Assembly (NCBI GenBank): GCA_902470905.1
Contig: CABRIC010000033.1
Location: 1 to 22,156 of the forward strand
Direction: 5' to 3'
Origin: an uncultured Collinsella sp.
Lineage (GTDB): Bacteria; Actinomycetota; Coriobacteriia; Coriobacteriales; Coriobacteriaceae
DNA: 22,156 nt
Of the stretch, positions 8,019-17,314 are shown piece after piece. The notes beneath the pieces were generated by a model. It was not told the DNA's origin, did no database searches, and was given only the letters and a program-made list of their open reading frames with translations. Each line of letters begins with the position of its first letter. The first letter of the stretch is position 1. Made by a program: the position numbers and the translations under genes.

Positions 8019-9461
8019 ATGGACCAGACCGTACCCGCATACGCCGCCGAGGTGGCCGATTACGGGCGCAGCCGCGACCCCGAGCCGGGTGAGGGCGCGC
8101 TCGTAAAGAACGTGCGTCCCGAATCGCCCGCGTGGGATGTGGGTATCGAGCCGGGCATGCGCGTGCTCTCGGTCAACGGTGAGCAGCTTACCGACATGAT
8201 TGTGTGGCTCTGGGAGGCCGACGATGATACCGTCGACCTCGAGGTTTTCGACCCACGCGACAACACCGTCACCTCCGTCGAGCTCGACCGCTTCCCGGGC
8301 GAGGACTGGGGCCTTGAGTTCGACGGCCCCATCTTTGACGGTATGCGTACCTGTGTGAACGCCTGCGTGTTCTGCTTTATGACCATGCTGCCCAAGGGTG
8401 GCCGCTCCACGCTCTACATCCGCGACGACGACTATCGTCTGAGCTTTTTACAGGGCAACTTCGTCACGCTGACCAACCTTTCCGACGAGGACGTGCAAAA
8501 CGTCATCCAACGCAACATGAGCCCTATGAACGTGTCGGTCCATGCCGTGAGCCCCGACGTCCGCCGTCGTATGATGGGCCGCAACGCCCAGCGCGGCATG
8601 GACGTACTCGAGGCCATCATGGCCGCCGGCATCGAGATTCACGCGCAGATCGTGTTGTGCCCCGGCATGAACGACGGCGAGGAGCTGGAAAAGACCCTGC
8701 GCTTTTGCGAGGAGCACGAGCAAATCACAAGCCTGGGCATTGTGCCGCTCGGTTTTACCAAGCATCAGAACCGCTTTAGCTGGTCATACAGCGATAAGCC
8801 CGAACTGGCGCGCGAGACCATTGCCATGATCCGTCCCTACCAGGACCGCGCCTTCGAGCGTTTTGGCCGCCACACCTTCCAGATGAGCGACGAGTTCTAC
8901 CTGGACGCCGGCATCGATCCGCCCGAGGCGGACTTTTACGACGGCTATCCGCAGTACTACGACGGTATCGGCATGATCCGCTCATACCTAGACGAGACGG
9001 ACGATGTGCTTGCCGCCGATGCCGAGCGACTGGCCCGCGTCCGCGAGGCCATCGCCACTCGCAGCCAGCACCTGCTGTGCCTCTCGGGCGCCAGCGCACG
9101 CGACACCGTGGCGCGCTTTGTGGAGTCGCCGTATGGTCTCGCCGGCACCGTCACAGCCATCAAGAACCGCTACTTTGGCGGCAACGTGGACGTGACCGGC
9201 CTCATCGTCGCGTGTGACATTCTGGAGCAGCTGCCGCAGGATCTCTCTGGGGTTATGCTCTTTGTGCCTAAGCTCATGTTCAACGCTGACGGCATGACGC
9301 TTGACGAGTATCATCGTGACGATTTACTCGCAAGCCTTACCAGTCGCGGCGCCGAGGTTCATGTGGTATCGACCATGCCGCATGAGCTGCTCGATACCCT
9401 GGAGCACATCCTTGGCATAACGCCCGCCAATTCAACTATTCCCGCTGACCCTACCCATTAA
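8019..9461 (+). CDS. DUF512 family radical-SAM-like protein with PDZ-like domain
   Basis: This 480-residue protein belongs to the conserved but poorly characterised DUF512 family. A PDZ-like segment near residues 25-60 contains SPAWDVGIEPGMRVLSVNG. The core has CVNACVFCF (Cys112, Cys116, Cys119). That CX3CX2C pattern ligates the 4Fe-4S cluster in radical SAM enzymes, and it is followed by YIRDDDYRLSFLQGN. The C-terminal half is the DUF512 region. Family members commonly sit directly before der in Gram-positive bacteria, as here, which suggests but does not prove a link to ribosome or rRNA maturation. The ATG at 8019 gives a normal-length product; the frame opening at 7797 is a shadow of ispH. 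Confidence 0.88.
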   Translation: MDQTVPAYAAEVADYGRSRDPEPGEGALVKNVRPESPAWDVGIEPGMRVLSVNGEQLTDMIVWLWEADDDTVDLEVFDPRDNTVTSVELDRFPGEDWGLEFDGPIFDGMRTCVNACVFCFMTMLPKGGRSTLYIRDDDYRLSFLQGNFVTLTNLSDEDVQNVIQRNMSPMNVSVHAVSPDVRRRMMGRNAQRGMDVLEAIMAAGIEIHAQIVLCPGMNDGEELEKTLRFCEEHEQITSLGIVPLGFTKHQNRFSWSYSDKPELARETIAMIRPYQDRAFERFGRHTFQMSDEFYLDAGIDPPEADFYDGYPQYYDGIGMIRSYLDETDDVLAADAERLARVREAIATRSQHLLCLSGASARDTVARFVESPYGLAGTVTAIKNRYFGGNVDVTGLIVACDILEQLPQDLSGVMLFVPKLMFNADGMTLDEYHRDDLLASLTSRGAEVHVVSTMPHELLDTLEHILGITPANSTIPADPTH

Positions 9462-9471
9462 AGGAGTGCAG

Positions 9472-10806
9472 ATGAAACCTATCGTCGCCGTCGTCGGGCG
9501 CCCCAACGTGGGCAAGTCCACGCTCGTTAACCGCCTGGCCCAGACCTCGGACGCCATCGTCCATGAGTCCCGCGGCGTCACGCGCGACCGCTCGTACCAC
9601 ACGGCCGATTGGAACGGCCGCGAGTTCACCATCGTCGACACGGGCGGCATCGAGCCGCTCAAGAGCGATGACGTGTTTGCCACGTCCATTCGCGACCAGG
9701 CCCTCGCCGCCGCCGAGGAAGCCGCCGTCATCCTGTTTGTGGTCGACGGCCGCACCGGCGTCACCGAGGAGGACGAGTCGGTCGCTCGCATGCTCAAGCG
9801 CTGCGACAAGCCGGTCTTTCTGCTGGTGAACAAGCTCGACAACCCCGATCGCGAGAACGACAGCATCTGGGAGTTCTATTCGCTCGGTATCGGCGAGCCC
9901 ACGCCGCTCTCGGCCCTGCACGGCCACGGCACGGGCGACCTGCTCGACGACATCGTGGCCCTGCTTCCCGAGGAAGAGGACGAGGTCGCCGATGAGTTCC
10001 CCGACGCGCTGAACGTCGCCATCATCGGCCGCCCCAACGCCGGTAAGTCTTCGCTGTTCAACCGCATCCTGGGCGCCGACCGCTCTATCGTGTCCAACAT
10101 TGCCGGCACCACGCGCGACGCCATTGACACGGTCGTCGAGCGCAACGGCAAGCACTACCGCATGGTCGATACCGCAGGAATCCGCAAAAAGAGCACCGTG
10201 TACGAGAACATCGAGTACTATTCCATGGTCCGCGGCCTGCGCGCCATCGACCGCGCCGACGTGGCGCTGCTCGTCGTCGACGCCTCCGTGGGCGTTACCG
10301 AGCAGGACCAGAAGGTCATGGGCTTGGCCATCGAGCGCGGCTGCGCCATCGTTGTGCTGCTCAACAAGTGGGATCTGCTCGACGACGACCGTAAGCGCGA
10401 GGCCTGCATGGAGACCATCGACCGCCGTCTGGGCGTCATGGCTCCCTGGGCCCAGTACCTGCGCATTTCGGCCCTGACCGGGCGCAGCGTCGAGAAGATC
10501 TGGGCAATGGTCGACGCTGCCGAAAAGACGCGCTCGCAGAAGATCAGCACCTCGCGCCTCAACACGTTCCTCACCGACCTGCGCGAGTTCGGTCATACCG
10601 TGGTGGACGGCAAGCGCCGCCTGCGCATGCACTACGTGACCCAGACGGGCGTCAACCCGCCGACGTTCACGTTCTTCGTCAACCACAGCGACTTGGTCAA
10701 CGACACCTACCAGCGCTATGTGGAGAACCGCATGCGCTCGACCTTCGACTTTGCCGGCACGCCCATTCGACTCTTCTTTAGAAAGAAGGAGCAAAAGGAT
10801 GCATAA
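9472..10806 (+). CDS. der: ribosome biogenesis GTPase Der (EngA)
   Basis: Der is the essential tandem-GTPase that assists 50S ribosome assembly. The 444-residue protein has a first G domain with GRPNVGKST (residues 9-17) and NKLD, and a second with GRPNAGKSS from about 186 and NKWD. The C-terminal KH-like domain is complete and ends in the basic KKEQK tail. An AAAGGAG sequence at 9460-9466 is spaced 5 nt from the ATG at 9472, so that start is preferred over the in-frame GTG at 9466, which overlaps the binding site. The last 8 nt overlap the start of plsY. Confidence 0.97.
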   Translation: MKPIVAVVGRPNVGKSTLVNRLAQTSDAIVHESRGVTRDRSYHTADWNGREFTIVDTGGIEPLKSDDVFATSIRDQALAAAEEAAVILFVVDGRTGVTEEDESVARMLKRCDKPVFLLVNKLDNPDRENDSIWEFYSLGIGEPTPLSALHGHGTGDLLDDIVALLPEEEDEVADEFPDALNVAIIGRPNAGKSSLFNRILGADRSIVSNIAGTTRDAIDTVVERNGKHYRMVDTAGIRKKSTVYENIEYYSMVRGLRAIDRADVALLVVDASVGVTEQDQKVMGLAIERGCAIVVLLNKWDLLDDDRKREACMETIDRRLGVMAPWAQYLRISALTGRSVEKIWAMVDAAEKTRSQKISTSRLNTFLTDLREFGHTVVDGKRRLRMHYVTQTGVNPPTFTFFVNHSDLVNDTYQRYVENRMRSTFDFAGTPIRLFFRKKEQKDA

Positions 10807-11482
10807 TCCGATTCTGCTGACCGCCATCTGCGCCGTGGTCTCGTTCTTTATCGGAGCGATTCCGTTTGGCCTGATCTTGGGCCGCGTGTTCAACCACACG
10901 GACATTCGCAAGGCGGGCTCCGGCAACATCGGCACCACCAACGCGCTGCGCGTGGCCGGCCCCAAGGTGGCCGCGCTCACGCTGCTGCTCGACTGCCTTA
11001 AGGGCGCCATCTGCGTCCTTATCGCGCGTCCGCTCATTGCCGACTTGGGCTATGGCTTCCCCGTGAGCATTATGGCCCCCGGCGCCGCCGGCGACTGGAT
11101 GCTCGGCGTCATCTGCCTGGCAGCGGTGTGGGGCCACATCTTCTCGCCCTACCTCAATTTCCATGGCGGCAAGGGAATCGCAGTTGGCCTGGGCGTCATC
11201 CTCGCCTGGTATTGGCCAATTGGCCTGTCGCTGCTGGGCATGTTTATCGTGGCCGTCGCCATCACCAAGTTTGTGTCGGTGGGCTCGCTTGCCGCGGCCA
11301 TCGGTCTTCCCATCGCTGCTTGCGCGGTCTTTCCGTACAGCAGCCTGGGACTCAAGTTCTGCATGGCGATAATCGGCATCACCGTGGTGTGGGCCCATCG
11401 TGCGAACATCAAAAAGCTCATGACCGGTAAGGAGTCCAAGCTCTCGTTTACCAAGCGCGTCACCGAGCCCGACGATAAGTAG
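10799..11482 (+). CDS. plsY: glycerol-3-phosphate acyltransferase PlsY
   Basis: PlsY is the integral membrane acyltransferase that uses acyl-phosphate to acylate glycerol-3-phosphate at position 1, the first step of phospholipid synthesis. The 227-residue protein is mostly hydrophobic with about five membrane segments. It carries the loop motifs GSGNIGTTNALRVAG near residue 40 and HGGKGIAVGLG near 122, and GSLAAAIGLP near 163. It is slightly longer than the usual ~200 residues because of an insertion around 85-100. The ATG at 10799 overlaps der by 8 nt, with AAAGGAGC upstream. It lies beside gpsA, which makes its substrate. Confidence 0.95.
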   Translation: MHNPILLTAICAVVSFFIGAIPFGLILGRVFNHTDIRKAGSGNIGTTNALRVAGPKVAALTLLLDCLKGAICVLIARPLIADLGYGFPVSIMAPGAAGDWMLGVICLAAVWGHIFSPYLNFHGGKGIAVGLGVILAWYWPIGLSLLGMFIVAVAITKFVSVGSLAAAIGLPIAACAVFPYSSLGLKFCMAIIGITVVWAHRANIKKLMTGKESKLSFTKRVTEPDDK

Positions 11483-11491
11483 GAGAGAGTC

Positions 11492-12499
11492 ATGAATGTT
11501 GCGCTGATTGGCTCTGGATCGTGGGGAACCGCCGTCGCCGGCCTTGCCGCCGCGCGAGCCGTGCGCGTAACCATGTGGGCCCATAGCGAACAGACGGCCG
11601 CCGGCATTAACGGTGAGCACCGCAACCCCCGCTACCTTGTGGGCTACGAGCTGCCGGACAACGTGGTAGCAACGACCGAGCTCGCCCAGGCGCTCGACGG
11701 TGCCGATGCGATCATCTTTGCCGTGCCCTCCACGCACTTGCGCGACGTGTGCCATCGGGCAGCGCCCTTTATCGCCGCCGAAACCCCGGTGCTCTGCCTC
11801 ACCAAGGGTATTGAGCCCGAGTCTGGCCTGCTCATGAGCGAGGTCATCGCCAGTGAGATCGGCAACGAGGCACGTGTCGCGGCGCTTTCGGGCCCCAACC
11901 ATGCCGAGGAGATCTGCCGCGGCGGACTTTCTGCCGCCGTCATCGCCAGCAAAGACGCGCAGGTAGGGGAGACCTTTAAGGACCTACTCCTGTCCACGGC
12001 CTTCCGCATCTACCTGTCGCAGGACATGACCGGTGTCGAGGTTTGCGGCGCTATGAAAAACGTCATCGCCATCGTGTGCGGCATTTCCGCCGGTTCTGGT
12101 GCGGGCGACAACACGCTCGCCCTCATCATGACGCGAGGCCTGGCCGAGATCAGCCGCCTGGTGCACGCCCGCGGCGGCCAGGCCATGACCTGCATGGGTC
12201 TTGCCGGCATGGGTGACCTCATTGCCACCTGCACCTCCGAGCATTCGCGCAACCGCACCTTTGGCTACGAGTTTGCCCACGGCGTTTCGCTCGACGAGTA
12301 CCAGACGCGCACGCATATGGTGGTGGAGGGCGCCGTCGCCGCCCGCAGCGTGAGCGAGCTCGCCCGTTCACTGGGCGTAGACATTCCACTCACCTTTGCC
12401 GTGGAGCAAACGCTCTACAACGGTGTTACTTTGGATAGGGCGCTCGAGATTCTTACCGATCGCGTCCCTTCTCAAGAGTTCTACGGACTCACCGACTAG
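11492..12499 (+). CDS. gpsA: NAD(P)H-dependent glycerol-3-phosphate dehydrogenase
   Basis: GpsA reduces dihydroxyacetone phosphate to sn-glycerol-3-phosphate, the PlsY substrate, in the cytoplasm. The 335-residue protein has the N-terminal Rossmann motif GSGSWGTA (residues 7-14), the conserved FAVPSTHLR and LTKGIE segments, LSGPNHAEE, and the catalytic-domain Lys in CGAMKNVIAI. The GLAGMGDLIATC motif that follows is typical. The length is normal. A GGAGAG sequence lies before the ATG. The gap from plsY is 9 nt, so the two are almost certainly co-transcribed. Confidence 0.97.
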   Translation: MNVALIGSGSWGTAVAGLAAARAVRVTMWAHSEQTAAGINGEHRNPRYLVGYELPDNVVATTELAQALDGADAIIFAVPSTHLRDVCHRAAPFIAAETPVLCLTKGIEPESGLLMSEVIASEIGNEARVAALSGPNHAEEICRGGLSAAVIASKDAQVGETFKDLLLSTAFRIYLSQDMTGVEVCGAMKNVIAIVCGISAGSGAGDNTLALIMTRGLAEISRLVHARGGQAMTCMGLAGMGDLIATCTSEHSRNRTFGYEFAHGVSLDEYQTRTHMVVEGAVAARSVSELARSLGVDIPLTFAVEQTLYNGVTLDRALEILTDRVPSQEFYGLTD

Positions 12500-12517
12500 C
12501 GCAGAAAGGCTTCTACC

Positions 12518-13189
12518 ATGGGTTCCATCAAAATCGCTCCGTCTGTCCTTTCGGCCGACATGGCCAACCTCAAGGGCGAACTCGACAAGATCGCCGGTGC
12601 CGACTATGTGCACTTCGACGTTATGGACGGTCACTTTACCGGCAACCTCACCTTTGGCGTCGACATCCTCAAGGCCGTCAAGCGCTCCACCGATGTACCG
12701 GTCGACGCGCACCTGATGGTGTCGAACCCCGATGAGACGGTCGATTGGTACGCCGACGCCGGTGCCGACATGATCACCGTGCACTACGAGGCTTCCACGC
12801 ACCTGCACCGCACGCTCACGCATCTGCAGCAGCGCGGCGTCAAGGCCGGCGTGGTGCTCAACCCCGCCACCCCCGTGTGCGTGCTCGAGAGCATCATCGA
12901 CGTCGTCGATATGGTGCTGCTCATGAGCGTGAACCCGGGCTTTGGCGGCCAGAGCTTTATCCCGGGCACTCTGCATAAGCTCCACGAGCTCAAAGCCATG
13001 TGTGAGCGCCACGGCGTGTCGCCCATGATCGAGGTCGACGGCGGCATCTCTTCCAAAAACATCGCCGAGGTCGTCAAGGCCGGCGCAAATGTCCTGGTGG
13101 CCGGTTCCGCCGTATTTAAGTCCGAAGATCCCGCCGCCGAGGTTGCGCTGCTGCAGAAGCTGGGCAACGAGGCTGCACAGGAGGCATAA
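12518..13189 (+). CDS. rpe: ribulose-phosphate 3-epimerase
   Basis: Rpe interconverts ribulose 5-phosphate and xylulose 5-phosphate in the pentose phosphate pathway. The 223-residue TIM-barrel protein shows all family signatures: APSVLSADMANL at the start, HFDVMDGHF with a metal-binding His and the catalytic Asp, DAHLMV, the MSVNPGFGGQSF phosphate loop, and EVDGGIS with the second catalytic Asp. An AGAAAGG sequence precedes the ATG at 12518. It is followed closely by the cysteine desulfurase gene. Confidence 0.97.
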   Translation: MGSIKIAPSVLSADMANLKGELDKIAGADYVHFDVMDGHFTGNLTFGVDILKAVKRSTDVPVDAHLMVSNPDETVDWYADAGADMITVHYEASTHLHRTLTHLQQRGVKAGVVLNPATPVCVLESIIDVVDMVLLMSVNPGFGGQSFIPGTLHKLHELKAMCERHGVSPMIEVDGGISSKNIAEVVKAGANVLVAGSAVFKSEDPAAEVALLQKLGNEAAQEA

Positions 13190-13195
13190 ACCCTT

Positions 13196-14374
13196 ATGAC
13201 CGCAGGTCAAAACCGCATACCCGTGAATCTTGACTATGCCGCCTCGACGCCCATGCGCGCCGAGGCGCTCCTTGCGCAGCACGAGTACGACGACAGCGAG
13301 CTTGCCGGCGTCAACCCCAACTCGCTGCACTCGCTCGGCCGCAAGGCCGCTGCGCGCCTAGAAATGGCGCGTCGCGAGATTGCCCGCAGCTTTGGCGCGC
13401 GCGTCCGTCCGTCTGAGATCGTACTGACCAACGGTGGCACCGAAGCCAACCAGTTGGCACTGCTCGGTCTTGCCGAGGGCGCCCGTCAGCGCGATCGCAA
13501 ACGCGATCGCGTAATCGTTTCGGCCATCGAGCACGATTCGATTCTGGACAACCTGCCGCTGCTACGTGCCGCTGGCTTTACCGTCGACCTGGTGCAGCCC
13601 TGCCGCGCGGGCTACATTGAGCCTGCCGCGCTGAACGACTTGCTGGGCGACGACGTGGCGCTCGTGAGCATTATGGTTGCCAACAACGAGACCGGCGTGG
13701 TCCAACCTATCCGCGAGCTTGCCGCTGCCGCGCACGCCGCGGGCGCCCTGTTCCACACCGATGCCATCCAGGGGTATCTGCACATTCCGCTCGATGTCAC
13801 CGAGCTAGGCGTCGAAGCCATGTCCGTCGCCGCCCACAAGATTGGCGGTCCTGTGGCATCCGGCGCACTCTACCTTAAGAGCCGCACGCCGCTACGTCCG
13901 CGCATCTTTGGCGGCGGACAGGAAGCCGGACGTCGTGCGGGCACGCAGGACCTGCGCACGCAGTTGGCTTTTGCCGCTGCCGCCCGCACGTTGGCGCCCC
14001 GCGTGGCCCAGGAGCGTGCGACGCTGCAGGCCCTGTCCGACAAGCTCTACGCCGCGCTTACGGCCCATCCGCGCATTCACGCCACCATGGGCGACTACGC
14101 GCAGGCCGATCGACTGCCGGGTATGGTTTCGATCTACGTCGACGGCATGGACTCCGAGGAGCTCATCGTCAAGCTAGACGCCGCCGGCTTTGAGGTTTCG
14201 GCCGGCTCGGCGTGCTCGAGCGGCAGCATGGACCCGAGCCACGTGCTCAGCGCCATGGGCATTGGTCGCGAGCAGGCATTGGGAGCACTGCGCATTTCCT
14301 TTGATGACCGCGTGAATCCGAGCGATCTGGACGAGTTCGCCCGGACGCTGCTCTCGATCGTGGGTGCCGCATGA
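13196..14374 (+). CDS. cysteine desulfurase family protein (NifS/IscS-like)
   Basis: This is a class V aminotransferase-fold PLP enzyme of 392 residues, expected to take sulfur from cysteine for iron-sulfur clusters or tRNA thiolation. The N-terminus has the LDYAASTPM motif. The PLP lysine is Lys215 in SVAAHKIGGP, preceded by HTDAIQGY. The catalytic cysteine is Cys340 in SAGSACSSGS. No scaffold gene (iscU/sufU) or thiI/mnmA is adjacent, so the sulfur acceptor cannot be inferred from context. GGAGG lies about 12 nt before the ATG. The gene overlaps the Nif3-like gene by 4 nt (ATGA). Confidence 0.92.
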   Translation: MTAGQNRIPVNLDYAASTPMRAEALLAQHEYDDSELAGVNPNSLHSLGRKAAARLEMARREIARSFGARVRPSEIVLTNGGTEANQLALLGLAEGARQRDRKRDRVIVSAIEHDSILDNLPLLRAAGFTVDLVQPCRAGYIEPAALNDLLGDDVALVSIMVANNETGVVQPIRELAAAAHAAGALFHTDAIQGYLHIPLDVTELGVEAMSVAAHKIGGPVASGALYLKSRTPLRPRIFGGGQEAGRRAGTQDLRTQLAFAAAARTLAPRVAQERATLQALSDKLYAALTAHPRIHATMGDYAQADRLPGMVSIYVDGMDSEELIVKLDAAGFEVSAGSACSSGSMDPSHVLSAMGIGREQALGALRISFDDRVNPSDLDEFARTLLSIVGAA

Positions 14375-15180
14375 TCGTCGCCGAGCTTGAGCGCGCGCTG
14401 CTGGCACGCTATCCCAAGGCGGACGCCGAGGGCTGGGATCACGTAGGACTCTCCGTTGGCGATCCGGCCGCGGAGATCACCGGCGTTGCCTGCGCACTCG
14501 ATGCGACCGTGGCTAACGTTCGCCGCGCCCAAGAAGCCGGCGCCAACGTGCTGCTGACGCATCATCCCATATACATCAAGGCACCCGAGGCCTTTTGTCC
14601 GTCGGATTCCGCACGCCCCCAATGCAGCGCGGCGCTTTACGAGGCAGCGCGTTGCGGCGTGAGCATCATATCGCTCCACACCAACTTGGACCGCTCGCAC
14701 GAAGCCCGTGTCTGTCTGAGCAAGCTGCTGCGTTCCGCACCCGTGAGCTCACTGGAGCACGTGGACGACCCCGAGGCAACCGGCCTGGGCGCGTTTGCAT
14801 CGCTCAACGACCCGTGCACGCTGCGCGATCTTGCCACCCGTGCTGCCACGGCCTTCGGCAGCGACCCGCGTGTGTGGGGCGATGCCAAGCACGCTTGCAA
14901 CACCGTCGCCATTTTGGGCGGCTCCCTGGGCGACTTTGGAGAGCTCGCGATCGCCGCGGGCGCAGATGTTGTCGTGACGGGCGAGGCGGGCTACCACGCG
15001 GCGCAAGACCTTGCCTTGCGCGGGCTACCGGTGATCTTGCTCGGCCACGACCGCTCTGAGGAGCCGTTCGTTGATATATTGATGAACTCTGCAGTTGACG
15101 CCGGGGTCGACCCCCGTCATGCGATTAAAATACTGAACCCTTGCCAATGGTGGACTGTGACAAAAGGAGAGAACTTATGA
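14371..15180 (+). CDS. Nif3-like dinuclear metal center protein
   Basis: This 269-residue protein belongs to the Nif3/YqfO family, toroidal hexamers with a two-metal centre whose physiological role is still debated. The metal-site motifs are visible: WDHVGLSVGDP near the start, LLTHHPIYIK with paired histidines near residue 68, SLHTNLD, and a C-terminal GHDRSEEP that supplies the remaining ligands. It lacks the extra CutA-like insert of longer Bacillus forms. The start overlaps the desulfurase stop and its own stop overlaps the next start, both as ATGA, so the three genes are translationally coupled. Confidence 0.92.
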   Translation: MIVAELERALLARYPKADAEGWDHVGLSVGDPAAEITGVACALDATVANVRRAQEAGANVLLTHHPIYIKAPEAFCPSDSARPQCSAALYEAARCGVSIISLHTNLDRSHEARVCLSKLLRSAPVSSLEHVDDPEATGLGAFASLNDPCTLRDLATRAATAFGSDPRVWGDAKHACNTVAILGGSLGDFGELAIAAGADVVVTGEAGYHAAQDLALRGLPVILLGHDRSEEPFVDILMNSAVDAGVDPRHAIKILNPCQWWTVTKGENL

Positions 15181-15896
15181 GCGCCGGCGCTACGCTACTC
15201 AAGCTGCAACAGATCGATTTGGAGCTCGCCCGCAACAAGAGCGAACTTGCCAATATGCCGGAGCTCAAGGAGCTCGCTTCCAAGCGCAAGACCTATGTGA
15301 AGCTCAAGTCCGAGATGACCAAGCTCTACGCCCAGCGCAAGGATCTGGACATTGAGCTCGACGATCTCAACACCACCGAGATTCAGACCAACAACGCCAT
15401 CGAGGCTGCCAAGAAGCGCCATGTCGACGGCTCCGACTACCGCGAGGTTCAGGACCTGGAGAATGAACTCGCAACCCTGGCCAAGCGTCTGGACAAGATT
15501 GAGCACACCCGCAAGGATGTCGTCATCGCCCATAAGGAGGCGCTCGACCGCGAGGCCCGCGCGCAGGCAATCATCGCCAAGTTCGAGGAGGGCGTGAAGA
15601 CCGATACCAAGGCCGCCCGCGCCAAGGCTGCCGACCTGCAGGCTCAGATTGACGCCGCCACTAAGGAGCGCACCGCGCTTGCTGCCACGCTGCCGGCCGA
15701 CGTGCTCACCGACTACGAGCGTCTGCTCAAGCAGTTCCGCGGCCTGGCCGTCGAGACCATCCAGGGCAACATCCCCACGGTCTGCCACACCGCGCTGCAG
15801 GCATCGTCCATGAGCGACCTTAACCACGACGGTAGCGAGATTACGCACTGCCCGTACTGCCACCGTCTCCTGGTACTCCCGAGCAAGGAAGGCTAG
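15177..15896 (+). CDS. coiled-coil zinc-ribbon protein
   Basis: This 239-residue protein has a long antiparallel coiled coil (about residues 5-170) and a C-terminal zinc-ribbon-like segment, the layout of the C4-type zinc-ribbon family (CT398-like) that sits next to Nif3 homologues in many bacteria. The second knuckle is present as HCPYCHRLL near 222-230. The first knuckle, normally CxxC, is reduced to a single cysteine (PTVCH near 197-201), with Pro at the expected first-ligand position, so a complete four-Cys site is not present. An AAAGGAGAG sequence precedes the ATG at 15177. Function is unknown. The frame opening at 15141 lies in the Nif3 gene. Confidence 0.88.
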   Translation: MSAGATLLKLQQIDLELARNKSELANMPELKELASKRKTYVKLKSEMTKLYAQRKDLDIELDDLNTTEIQTNNAIEAAKKRHVDGSDYREVQDLENELATLAKRLDKIEHTRKDVVIAHKEALDREARAQAIIAKFEEGVKTDTKAARAKAADLQAQIDAATKERTALAATLPADVLTDYERLLKQFRGLAVETIQGNIPTVCHTALQASSMSDLNHDGSEITHCPYCHRLLVLPSKEG

Positions 15897-15898
15897 CG

Positions 15899-17113
15899 AT
15901 GACCGCGGTACCCAACAATTCAATGCAACTTGAGGGAAAAACGATCCTGCTGGGCATTACCGGCGGGATCGCCGCCTATAAGTCGTGCAATATCGTGCGC
16001 CTGCTGCAAAAGCGCGGCGCGCGCGTGAAGGTCGTTATGAGCGAGCATGCCACCGAGTTTGTGGGCCCGCTCACCTTCCGTGCACTCACCAACGAGCCCG
16101 TTGCCGTGGGCCTATTCGACGATCCCTCCGACCCCATCCACCACATTTCGCTGGCGCAGGAGCCCGATCTGGTGGTCGTGGCGCCCGCGACGGCCAATAT
16201 CATCGCCAAGATGGCCAACGGCATCGCCAACGACCTCATCTCCACCACGCTGCTTGCGACGCCGCGACCCATCGTGATCGCACCCGCTATGAACAACGGC
16301 ATGTGGAAGGCGCCGGCGACACAGGCCAACATGTCCACGCTGCGCGAGCGCGGTGTCCATGTGGTGGGACCCGGCAGCGGCTACCTTGCCTGCGGCGACG
16401 TGGACACCGGACGTATGAGCGAGCCCGAGGACATCGTCGAGGCTGTCTGTGAGGTGCTAAACCCCGCGCCTCAGGACCTGGCAGGTAAGCGCATCGTGAT
16501 TACCGCCGGCCCCACGCACGAGCCGATCGATCCGGTGCGATTCATTGGCAACCGCTCTTCGGGCAAGATGGGTATCGCCCTGGCGGGGGAGGCTGCTCGC
16601 CGCGGTGCTGCGGTCACGCTCGTGTTGGGACCGACATCGGTCGATGTTCCCCGCGGCGTGGAGTGCGTGCGCGTGCAGACCGCCGCAGAGATGCTCCAGG
16701 CGGCCCTGAGCGCCTTCCAGACGGCCGATGCGGCAATTTGTGCGGCCGCCGTTGCCGACTATACCCCGGCGGCCCCTGCCGACCATAAGCTCAAAAAGGC
16801 TAACGAGCGCCTGGATCGAATCGAGCTCGTCGAGACCGTTGACATCTTAGCCGAGCTTTCGCGTCAGAAGGGCGAGCGGTGCGTGATCGGCTTTGCGGCC
16901 GAAACCGATAACGTTGTCGAGTACGCCGAGCGCAAATTGGCACGCAAAGGTTGCGATGCTATTATCGCCAACGATGTCTCACGCGCCGATTCGGGCTTTG
17001 GAACCGACACTAACAAGGCCTGGATCGTGAGCACAGCGGGTACGCAGGAACTTCCTGTGCTAACAAAACCCCAGCTCGCAGATACAATTTTGGACTTGCT
17101 TCAAAATTTGTAA
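15899..17113 (+). CDS. coaBC: bifunctional PPC decarboxylase/PPC synthetase CoaBC
   Basis: CoaBC carries out two consecutive steps of coenzyme A synthesis: joining cysteine to 4'-phosphopantothenate and decarboxylating the product. The N-terminal flavin domain (about residues 12-190) has GITGGIAAYK, the catalytic His82 in HHISLA, APAMNNGMW and the active-site Cys165 in ACGDVDTGRM. The C-terminal synthetase domain (about 195-404) has AGPTHEPIDPVR, NRSSGKMG near 218, and GFAAET. The 404-residue length is normal. AAGGAAGG precedes the ATG at 15899. This is the last gene of the long + strand block; no intrinsic terminator is visible before the tRNA promoter 8 nt downstream. Confidence 0.96.
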   Translation: MTAVPNNSMQLEGKTILLGITGGIAAYKSCNIVRLLQKRGARVKVVMSEHATEFVGPLTFRALTNEPVAVGLFDDPSDPIHHISLAQEPDLVVVAPATANIIAKMANGIANDLISTTLLATPRPIVIAPAMNNGMWKAPATQANMSTLRERGVHVVGPGSGYLACGDVDTGRMSEPEDIVEAVCEVLNPAPQDLAGKRIVITAGPTHEPIDPVRFIGNRSSGKMGIALAGEAARRGAAVTLVLGPTSVDVPRGVECVRVQTAAEMLQAALSAFQTADAAICAAAVADYTPAAPADHKLKKANERLDRIELVETVDILAELSRQKGERCVIGFAAETDNVVEYAERKLARKGCDAIIANDVSRADSGFGTDTNKAWIVSTAGTQELPVLTKPQLADTILDLLQNL

Positions 17114-17121
17114 AAAAGTTC

Positions 17122-17151
17122 TTGCACAAGGCTAAAGTTTCGGGTTAATAT
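17122..17151 (+). promoter_or_regulatory. promoter of tRNA-Pro
   Basis: TTGCAC at 17122-17127 and TAATAT at 17146-17151 are separated by 18 nt and resemble sigma-70-type -35 and -10 boxes. They lie about 45 nt before the tRNA. Unlike the short gaps upstream, this stretch is AT-rich, which supports an independent tRNA promoter. Confidence 0.65.
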
Positions 17152-17193
17152 ACTCCCTGTTGCGAGCGAGAGCAGAGCAACAAACAGAAGCTT

Positions 17194-17270
<77 letters not shown>

Positions 17271-17280
17271 GAAGTTTGCA

Positions 17281-17309
17281 GGTCAGGCACTAGGTGCCTG
17301 ACCTTTTTT
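17281..17309 (+). terminator. intrinsic terminator after tRNA-Pro
   Basis: GGTCAGGCAC (17281-17290) pairs perfectly with GTGCCTGACC (17294-17303) across a 3-nt loop and is followed directly by six T. It ends the tRNA transcript. Confidence 0.93.
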
Positions 17310-17314
17310 GTTTG

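Noticed and set aside
7797..9461. Longer 554-aa version of the DUF512 protein
   Set aside because: The added N-terminal 74 residues are an out-of-frame reading of ispH; ATG 8019 begins the protein-like sequence right after the ispH stop.
9451..11037. 528-aa - strand ORF opposite der and plsY
   Set aside because: Antisense shadow of two well-identified genes caused by high third-position GC.
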